From positions 24,965,339 through 25,029,338 of the forward strand of contig CM029634.1 in NCBI GenBank assembly GCA_017311315.1: DNA of 64,000 nt, written 5' to 3'. Shown piece after piece: positions 56,211 through 64,000 of this stretch. The translations under genes were made by a program, and so were the position numbers. The notes under the pieces were generated by a model. It saw nothing but the letters and a program-made list of their open reading frames with translations, did no database searches and was not told the DNA's origin. The stretch comes from Dendrocalamus latiflorus (taxonomy: Eukaryota; Streptophyta; Magnoliopsida; Poales; Poaceae). Within the stretch, counting starts at the first letter, position 1; every line of letters begins with the position of its first letter.

Positions 56211-58190
56211 GGTGGTGACGCAATTTAGGGTGATATAGGATTTCTATCGAGGATAAGGCAGAAGGTGACAAGGCAACCAGATCGGTGGCACATGACGATG
56301 GATCAACGATGGTGGCTTGGACTAGGGTGAGCTAGGGTTCCAACCATGGCAAAGGGAGGAGAGTGACGAAGGTGGTGGCATGGCAAGAGCAATGACTCAC
56401 CATTGGCCCTAGCGATAGTAGGTGAGGAAGGGAGAATGCAGGGACGAGGGCGACATCATGGCTGAAAGGGAGGATACCGTGACCTCTGTGACTTGGCATG
56501 TGGACGGCCAAATGAACTCTTGCACGAGGACGGCAATAGGTGAGTAGGGTCTTACCAGATTTCTGAAAACCATGAGGACCTTTTCACAAAATAGGCGAAT
56601 ACAACGAAGCCCACTAATCTGAACGGGGCCTTTACGCAATTTCAAAATTGATGAGGGATTCTCTGCAAAACATGCCATTTCGTACTGCATCACATCTGCA
56701 TTTTGTACTACATCAGATCTGCATCTGCATAGCACACTCAATCTCCTCTATACTGCACTATTATAATATACTAGTAAGGTGCCAGTGTGTTGCAATGAGA
56801 TCCTAGAAGAGAATGATATGTATAATCAAACGTGATCCTAAATAGTACAATATTATCATCTAACCGTAATTTAAAATATCATTGCTGCGAGATAGTTTTT
56901 TAGGGTTTTTTAGCATGCCTTCCATGCTAGCCATCTATGTTGAAAAGGGAATCACTAATTAGCATGACCAATGGCAAGCTAGGAAAATTCTTAGTGGTTT
57001 CTTGGATAGCTAGAGGTTAGCCTTGTTGTTTATACACCAAACTAAGAATGTGAATTAGTTAGTTCACACCATAAGAAGCACTAAAAGCAACCATATTAAG
57101 ATAGAAAATGACATAAAGGAAACAAATTATTAGATAGTGCCTTGTTATAGCTTACAGCTTATTGATACATCTTCTTCGATCAGTTGGAAGGGTTTTTTTA
57201 AGTTCAAACTAAAGAGAAAGCAAATCATATTGAAGTGCTTATATATGCCTAATTGAAGCATGTGCTGACATGTATGTTGGCACTGTAGCTTGAAATCTAC
57301 ATAAAACATAGGTAATATTAAAAATAAGTTAATTAAAATCTCAAACTACTAACTAATTACAAAGTTGTCCACTTACTTAAGTGAATACATAGGAGATCTC
57401 GCCCTGCATGGAGGAAAGTGTCATGATCATCAATTACTCCTTGTTCACGTACCTTAGATGCATCTTGATTTAATGAATTGTAATGGCCCTAAAGATTAAA
57501 TGAACATGCATAAAATTTACAATCGTTCTCAAGACAGTAAGAATGACATGTGAAACAAGTATGTTTGAAAGTAGCATGAAACATATATAGACACTAAAGA
57601 AGTAAAGACATGTAGGAAGTTCACAACAAGTGTTGACTAACGAGAAGTAGCTCTGTAACTCAAATTCTATAACTTGCAATGAGTAAGCACCAGCTATGTT
57701 CTTCCTTTAAAGTTGGCAAGCAATATTCAGAAATTGGTGTTTGGCAAGCTGATTAACCAAGTGATTGATAAACTACAAAATGAATAAAATGGCACTACAT
57801 AGTTCTACACAACATATTTTTGGAATTCCAAATGGCGCTACGCATTGGATGTTGTGTAGTGTTGTATTGCCAAGTTTGTTGACTTGGACTAATTGAATTA
57901 TGTGTTCAAAAGAGATGTAATTTGCAAGCTACAGCCTAAATGTTGATGCTCATGTATCGAAATTTTCTTATGTCTACAGATATAATTTTCACTTGTGCAT
58001 CTTCTAGCATGGTTCTAAAAACTAAAAGAAACTGATATAAGTTAAGAAGGTAAGAAGATATGATGCAAAACCTTAATTATTCATGTTGTGAAAATTTTCC
58101 TAATTTGACAATATTTTAAAGGTAATTCATTCCTATTGTTTTAGTTATTAATTATATGTTGGATTTAATGCAAGAAAAAGAATAAAGAAT
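56211..58190. other. intergenic or decayed repeat sequence
   Basis: A GA-rich part (56211-56500), then AT-rich sequence. No domain or RNA was recognised. Confidence 0.35.
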
Positions 58191-59732
58191 GAACTCTCAG
58201 TCTGCTCTAGCCCAATGGGCTGGCCCATTTGGCCCAATCTTGTTGGCTGCTTTTACCCATATCTGCTATGTCAGATTCCGGAGCAACAACTCCGAAACTC
58301 TCTGTGTTAATCGCACTAATCCAAGATTAGCTAGCGCACACAGTAGATAACAAAGACAAATATCATAAACAATGACAAACTTTATTTAACTGAATATGGG
58401 CCTGATGGCCAAAGTTTACATCAACAGCACATAAACCAAAATTAAATATAAGTGGCAGAAGGAAAAACCGAAGCAGAAGAAGTCCACTGAGCCTACCCAC
58501 ATGCAAACAATAGTAAGACGCGGCCTATACATTTTGATCCTCACCGAAATCGAAGCTGTCCTCTAAAAAATGATGAATTGAGCAACATGAGCACATAAAG
58601 TACTCCATAAGTCACACCAAGAGGTTTAACAGAGTTAATGCATGCATAAGGATTAACAAAGGAAGGCATAGTAAGGTTAATTGAGCGAAAAACAAAACTG
58701 AAGTAAATATTATAAGTAGATTCAAAAGCTGAATTTGATACAATAGATAGAAACAAGATTTTAACAAAATAATATCGTTAGTGCAGGCTTCAACAAATAC
58801 TAACGTATCCACAGGTATCCCACCTAGATCATCTTTTCCAAAATGATCTCATATGGATTCCATCCATACACTTTTTAATCTCTCATGGATTCCATCCATC
58901 CATAAGGTTTTCATAAACCATTCAGAAAAACAAAGTCTAATCCAGGAAAAACTTTACTTAGCTGCCCATGACCGTGGGCACGGCTATCCATGATAGATTA
59001 TACACTCTGCAGAGGTTGTACAGCTTTACCCACAAGACATGATCGTCCCATATTGCCACTAGATAAACACACTTCCTTTGGTGTGTGGCGAGGAGACCAT
59101 GACAAGGCCTTTACAATGCAATGCCTTCAACCTGGCCATGCCAACACTGAGGTTTCACCACAACTTGAATCCACAAGTTGGAGTCCCTCTTGAGTCGAGT
59201 GAGACTTCTCATGGCCTACGCCACGCTCACTTTCAATCTACAGCGAGACTCAGGTTGGGGACCTGCAAATTAGTCAACCAGGACTATCTCATACCAGTCT
59301 TGTGGTAGTACGAAAGAGCTTTGCAATAGTAGTTAACAGACCGGTCCTTAATTGACTTAGGCACCAACCACATACCTCTTGTGCCTAGCAATCAACATTG
59401 TATCACCAAACAATAATGCATGCAAGTAAGCACCCGCTACCTAACCATTTGTCTAATTCTAAACCAAGTTTTCATATTTTGTTTGAAAATATTTCATAAT
59501 CATTCTTGACTCACCAAAGTCAAGAATATATTTCAAAAGCTTATCATTTTATGTGAAAAGGTATCCCAACCTATGATCATTTTAAGCATGGCTAAGGTTT
59601 GATACAAAATGTCCAGTTAATACTAATGTATCAACTAGGTTTTTCTCTATGGTGATAAGGCATAGAAAGTTGAATGTCAAATTTGACCATAACAAAGGAT
59701 TGGGTATAACTAGAATTTAAATCAATTTTAAA
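58191..59732 (-). repeat. gypsy-type non-coding sequence, reverse orientation
   Basis: Read on the minus strand, about 59035-58965 carries CTGCAGAGTGTATAATCTAT and ATAGCCGTGCCCACGGTCAT, and about 58615-58585 carries GGAGTACTTTATGTGCTC. Both are shared with the plus-strand copies near 950 and 54530-54845, in the same relative order as the 54.5 kb copy. It ends at the CACTA terminus. Confidence 0.5.
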
Positions 59733-59749
59733 CACTAGTAGAAATGTGC

Positions 59750-60030
59750 ACATCTATGACGAATTTCTTGTGACGAATGAAAATCGCGTCACTGAATAGT
59801 GCCTAACTATGACAAAATTTTGTGTTTCATCATGGATCATTGGTGACGGACCTCGGGCACTGACTATTTATGACGAAACTCAAAAACGCGTCATTGAACA
59901 ACACAGATATCGTCACAGATGACACGCGCGGCTCGCATTACTCATTTCTGACGCTCTGTTTTCGAACTGTAACGAACACGACTTCGTCATGAAACCATTA
60001 TAAGATAGCTGACGAACATACTTTCGTCAT
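59750..60030. repeat. CACTA subterminal TGACGAA motifs
   Basis: TGACGAA, GTGACGAAT, TTCGTCAT and GCGTCA variants occur in both orientations at about 59757, 59770, 59866, 59985, 60010 and 60024. Such motifs are the usual binding sites for CACTA-encoded proteins. Confidence 0.75.
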
Positions 60031-60199
60031 AAGTCTCCGGGCACCCCTTGTCCATGTCTTGTATTACTGTGGGGCCCGGGCCCATCATGCCACGTTTACT
60101 GTCCGCAGCGATCTGCCACGTGTATTGTGAGACTGGACGACTTGCGTGGCAGCCACGTGTAACAGTGGGTCCCGCAACTAATATTTTGCAAAAAAAACG

Positions 60200-60270
60200 T
60201 TCTAGGTCGGGATCGAACCCGGGACCTGTAGAGAGCAAAGAACGGCTTTACCATTGCGCTACATGATCAC
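60200..60270 (-). other. tRNA-like sequence with Pol III boxes (degenerate)
   Basis: The minus strand reads TAGCGCAATGGTAAAGC (box A-like) then GGTCCCGGGTTCGATCCC (box B-like and T-arm), about 40 bp apart. Acceptor-stem ends do not pair convincingly and no CCA-proximal structure is clear. It is more likely a tRNA-derived fragment or SINE head than a functional tRNA gene. Confidence 0.45.
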
Positions 60271-60339
60271 TTGCGTTGGTGTCTCATTGTAAATATTATA
60301 GTACCGTATACTCCGTGGCTCCCCTCCACGTTGACTCAA

Positions 60340-60600
60340 ATTGGAATCCCCATCTAGTAAACTTGGATCTCTGTCCGCTCCCTTGACTTGCGGAGAGGCA
60401 GCGGCGGAGGAGGAGGATTCCCCGTCGGGCGCTGCGGCGGAGGAGCCCCGCCCCGGTCTGGTGTGGTGGCTGTGGCGCCCTTTTTGCGGCGAGGCGGCAG
60501 AGCTTTCCCGGTCGGGCGCGGCGGCGTTGGCGTCCCGGTTAGGTGTGTGCCGCGGCAGAGGCGCCCTGCAGCCGAGCCGTGCCAGTTCATAGCTCAAAGG
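60340..60600 (+). other. GC-rich leader of the CACTA transposase gene
   Basis: GC-rich sequence open in several frames. It probably forms the 5' untranslated exon or promoter ahead of the transposase. TTCATAGCTCAAAGGTATG near 60588 could be a splice donor, with the acceptor ACAACAG directly before the ATG at 60998. Confidence 0.35.
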
Positions 60601-60997
60601 TATGTGTACCTTCTTCTAGTATTAGATTCGTGGTTCCTGGTAATAGCTCACTAGTTCCCGGTGTTGGATTTGTGTTCATAGCTCTCTAGCTAGTTCCTGC
60701 ATACTTATAGGACTGTGTATTATGTTGATATGGAGATGAGGCTGAAGGATTCATATTAGATACAAGGGAACAGGGGGAGAGGGAAGGAAAAGAAGTTTGT
60801 ACACCTCAACAACTTCTTATAGGTCATATACACTACAGATTTGTACACACCCTATTAACAAATTTCAATGCAAATCAACGCTTGCTGTACAAAAAAAGAA
60901 ATCAACTACCTATAGCGGACTGTGTATTATTTGTTCTAGTGTTAGATTTGTCACTTTCCACTGATTTATCTGAATTTGCATACTTATGCTACAACAG

Positions 60998-63312
60998 ATG
61001 GACAGAAGCTGGGTAAATGGGAGACAATTCACACCTGCGTACATCCATGGAGTTGAACAATTCATGGAGTTTGTTAGACAAAGATACCCGGAGCAAACCC
61101 AGATCCTTTGCCCGTGCCGTCGATGTCTTAACCAGACTTTACGGCCTCAGGCAGAAGTGCATGACCACATACATATTTCTAGAATGTCGTCCACATACAC
61201 CAGATGGATTCATCATGGGGAATCTTTAGCTGCTGACATTGTAGAACCATCAAATCTGCATGAATTTCATCATGATGATTGGATCGCAGTGGATAAAGAA
61301 GACGACGACGACGATAACAGAGTGCCAGATGTTGATTTAGTTGGAGAATTGTACACAGCTGCAGAGCAGGATGGACAAAAGCCAAAGTTTGATAGAGTGC
61401 TTGCAGATTTGAAGCAGTTAGTATGTCCTGGATCTAGCCACTCAAGATTCTCCTTCCTTGTGAGGTTGCTCCATATCAAGTCCCACTATCGAATTGGCAA
61501 TACGGCATTTAATGCATTATTGAAGCTGCTTTCCTTAGCATTCCCTCATAGCCAATTACCAAAATCATATGACGAGGCAAAGAAATATATTCGTGAATTG
61601 GGCCTTGGGTATGAATCGATCCATGTGTGCAAGAATAACTGTGTGTTGTTTCGGAAGGATTGTGCCAAAATGGAAGTGTGCCCAAAATGCAGTGAGTCTA
61701 GATGGGAGGATGCAGATGGCAGCAAGCGGGTTCCTCATAAGGTTTTGAGGCATTTTCCACTAATACCAAGGTTGAAGAGGATCTTTGCTTCAAGCCGAAC
61801 AGCAGAGGACACCCAATGGCACAACACTAAGCGTACGCCGAGCGATAATGAAATGAGCCATCCAGCAGATGGGGAGGCATGGCAGGACTTTGATAGGAAC
61901 CATGAAACTTTTGCAAGAGATGCAAGGAACTTGAGACTTGCCGTCGCTACAGATGGTTTCAATCCATTTGGCAACTTTAGCGCGGCATATAGTATGTGGC
62001 CTGTTCTTGTTACACCTTTGAACCTGCCACCATGGGAATGTGTCAACCCATCGAACTGCTTTATGTCTTTACTGATCCCTGGTCCAACCTCTCCAGGAAA
62101 GGATTTTGATTTATTCTTGGAGCCTCTTATAGAAGAACTGCTTCAACTATGGAAGGGTGTCAGTACTTATGATGTAGTAAGTGCTTCAAAGTTCGATCTA
62201 CGTGCTGCCGTGCTTTGGTGCATACACGATTATCCAGCATTGAGCACCTTGTCAGGCCGAACTACAAAAGGTTATTATGCATGTATTCATTGCGACAAAA
62301 ATTCATTGTCAAGACCCCTAAGGAATAAGTTATGCTACCTTGGCCACCGTCGTTTTCTTCCAAGGGGACACGCTTGGCGGAGAAGCTTGGATTTTGATGG
62401 ACACAGTGAAAACCAAGTTGAGCCAGGAAAGTTCACTATAGAGGAGGTCCTTGAGGAACTCGAGAAGGTGAAAGATGTCAGACCAGGTAAGCACGGTGCA
62501 AGCAAGAAAAGAAAGCGTGGAAAGAATGTGGAGCCAGTAATTTATAATCGCAAAGCTGGTTGGTGGAGGCTACCGTATTGGCAGGACTTGTTGCTGCCAC
62601 ACAATCTTGATGTCATGCACATTGAGAAAAACATATGTGACAATCTTCTTTGGACATTGCTGAAAGTCGAGGGCAAGACAAAGGACACAGTCAATGCTAG
62701 GCTAGATTTGCATGATATGGGCATAAGGCACGAATTCCACTGTGTGCAGCAAGGCAGCTCGGTTAAAATCCCAGAAGCTCGCTATGTCTTGACGCAACAA
62801 CAAAGAGCAAAATTTTGCAAGTTACTTAAAGGTGTCAAGTTTCCAGATGGTTATGCAGCCAACCTAGCAAAATTCATAAGTGCAGATGGTTCCAAGGTAG
62901 TTGGCCGGCTGAAAACTCATTCTTGCCATGTCCTTCTCCAAAGGATCATACCTGCAGGCTTAAGAGGTTTTGTTGCCAAAGATGTATACAAGCTGTTTCA
63001 GACCTTGGGAACTTCTTCAGGCAACTATGTAGTAGAACTCTAAGGAAAGGTGTCGTGAAACAGCTGAAAGAGGATATCCCACTTATCTTATGCAAGCTTG
63101 AGAAGATTTTTCCACCAGCCTTCTTTGATGTGATGGTGCACTTGGCTGTCCATCTACCTGACGAGGCACTGCTTAGAGGCCCCGTACAGTATGGATGGAT
63201 GTACCCAATAGAACGGCGACTGGGCACGTTGAAGAATCTCGTAAAGAACAGGGCGAGGCCTGAAGGATCAATTGCGGTGAACTCGTATGGCTTGATGCAT
63301 GAACTCTGTTAG
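60998..63312 (+). pseudogene. CACTA TNP2-type transposase, one apparent frameshift
   Basis: The ATG at 60998 (MDRSWVNG) is chosen because family members start MDRSW and an acceptor-like CAG precedes it. The frame stays open to 63043. Residues 1-75 are the transposase-associated domain (CPCRRCLNQ). A Cys-rich segment follows (HVCKNNCVLF, CPKCSESRW). The catalytic region (about 248-545) has Asp319 in DGFNPF, Asp411 in HDYPALSTLSG and Glu543 in MHIEKNICDNLL, matching the D-D-E pattern described for CACTA transposases. A basic KKRKRGK near 506 may be a nuclear signal. Near 62991 one base appears lost, and the next frame carries the DUF4218 region (DLGNFFRQLCSRTL, LAVHLPDEALLRGPVQYGWM) to a stop at 63310-63312. 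The C-terminal extension usual in the family is absent. Probably inactive, but only lightly damaged. Confidence 0.93.
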
Positions 63313-63464
63313 TGGTGTGGTGATTGCTGAACTCCTGTCATTATTTGCTTGTGAACTGAAAAATATGTGCTTGTGAGCTTGAACAATGTAATTTGTTGTC
63401 ATTCTGTGATTTCTGTCCAGTAGACTTGTGACGAACTGGGATTAATTTTGTGACGAAATGATCG
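63313..63464. other. sequence between transposase and satellite
   Basis: Non-coding, with two TTGTGACGAA motifs. No terminus was seen. Confidence 0.4.
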
Positions 63465-63712
63465 TTGTACATGTGGACCAATAAAAAGAGGATACGCGGA
63501 CAAACCAAAACCGGACGCGTGGATGAACATTCCACGTGGACCAACAGAAAGAAGACACGTGGACCAACGAAAAATAGACACGTCGGTCAACCAGAATATG
63601 CCACGTGGCCTAACAGGAAGATGACACTTGGGCAAATTAGAACCGGACACGTGGAGAAACAATGGAAAGCCACGTGGACGAGCCACGACCCGACACGTGG
63701 ACCAGTCATGGC
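63465..63712. repeat. 23-bp satellite with CACGTGGACCAAC cores
   Basis: About eleven units with CACGTGG or variants near 63470, 63492, 63515, 63533, 63555, 63578, 63602, 63624, 63647, 63671 and 63693, spaced mostly 22-24 bp. Each contains a G-box-like CACGTG or a one-base variant. One plus-strand frame stays open through the array (Trp-Thr-Asn-Arg repeats), which I treat as a by-product. Confidence 0.93.
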
Positions 63713-63715
63713 GAA

Positions 63716-64000
63716 GTGAATGATCAAATGCCGTCGGATGACATCGCCGGTGAAGTCAATGATATGCCGCCAGATGACATCGCAGGTAAAGTGAATGACA
63801 TGCCGCTGGATGATGTCGATTGTGGTTCGGATTCGGATAGGTTTCACGATGATAATCTGGATCAGATGCTTCGTGATGTAGAAGAGAACTATGATGAGAG
63901 AGAGTATGTTAAATTCCGGGGCTTGATGGAGGATTCGGAGAAACCTTTGTTCACGTGCTGCAAGTACACGAGGTTGTCGACCGTGCTTGAACTGTTGAAA
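63716..64000 (+). pseudogene. second TNP2-like transposase N-terminal part, cut by window edge
   Basis: The frame is open from at least 63716 to the end, with the first in-frame ATG at 63728. The first 36 or so residues are three imperfect repeats of VNDMPPDDIAG. Then come SDSDRFHDDNLDQMLRDVEE and KFRGLMEDSEKPLFTCCKYT, ending RLSTVLELLK. This resembles the region between the transposase-associated domain and the catalytic domain of CACTA transposases (the MLRDVE, EDSEKPL and VLELL pattern). The MDRSW-type start domain is not visible upstream, where the satellite lies, so it is truncated or has a distant upstream exon. The frame continues past the window. Confidence 0.6.

Larger units (their letters stand above)
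59733..63460 (+). mobile_element. CACTA (En/Spm) transposon, left end and transposase
   Basis: It begins CACTAGTAGAAATG at 59733, a canonical CACTA terminus. Subterminal sequence to about 60030 contains repeated TGACGAA or its complement TTCGTCA (at least eight). The transposase gene is at 60998-63312. TTGTGACGAA reappears near 63425 and 63450. No right terminus (TAGTG) was identified inside the window, so the end coordinate is only the last recognisable motif. Confidence 0.85.

Noticed and set aside
60200..60270. Functional tRNA gene
   Set aside because: Only box A/B-like parts fit. The acceptor stem and the full cloverleaf cannot be built by eye.
63465..63719. 84-codon repetitive protein (Trp-Thr-Asn-Arg repeats)
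   Set aside because: It is the translation of the 23-bp CACGTGG satellite. The periodicity is at DNA level and not a multiple of three.

Overview
This 64 kb window is nuclear DNA of a grass, most likely a rice (Oryza) species. The evidence is two intron-containing plant genes with GC-rich first exons, rice-type MITEs, and very dense nested retrotransposon and DNA-transposon sequence. There is no sign of bacterial, organellar or viral genome organisation. Only two host genes can be supported. One is a five-exon FYVE zinc-finger plus SYLF-domain protein (plus strand, 8586-12778, 525 aa, similar to the endosome/autophagosome adaptor CFS1). The other is a two-exon BES1/BZR1-family brassinosteroid transcription factor (minus strand, 16259-19211, 351 aa). 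They converge, with their 3' ends about 3.5 kb apart.

Layout. 1-8 kb holds wrecked retroelements: the tail of a Ty3/gypsy polyprotein, a Copia relic lacking its reverse transcriptase, and a Copia deletion derivative (5051-7610) whose 5-bp target duplication is still readable. 8-19.5 kb is the gene island. 19.5-31 kb is non-coding repeat DNA: a MITE, a long (AT)n run, a SIRE/Maximus-like LTR with internal satellites, and diverged gypsy-type segments. 31.16-36.68 kb is a Mutator-like element (MULE) with about 140-bp terminal inverted repeats and a perfect 10-bp target duplication. It carries a transposase pseudogene and a second gene encoding a GRF-type zinc finger plus coiled coil. 36.7-38.8 kb is the gypsy element flanking the MULE, with its gag split by a MITE. 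39-40 kb is a GC-rich repeat block. 40.08-47.42 kb is a young Copia element (235-bp LTRs, 4 differences, 5-bp target duplication) on the minus strand. 47.4-48.6 kb is a second Copia integrase relic split by a 450-bp hAT-type MITE made of ACCCGAA/TTCGGGT motifs. 48.6-59.7 kb is non-coding: a TATA-like satellite, a MITE inside a MITE, a GTGGTCGAA array and gypsy remnants. From 59.73 kb to the end is a CACTA (En/Spm) element with a nearly full TNP2 transposase broken by one apparent 1-nt deletion, then a CACGTGG satellite and the start of a second TNP2-like coding region cut by the window edge.

How it fits together. The two host genes act in unrelated processes (PI3P-endosome/autophagy trafficking and brassinosteroid transcription). 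Everything else is mobile DNA at different stages of decay. The most interesting unit is the MULE: the GRF/coiled-coil gene lies directly behind a 31-bp satellite, and both element ends carry hairpin-forming CAGTCGCCC/GGGCGACTG arrays. All domain assignments come from reading the translations by eye; no database search was run.
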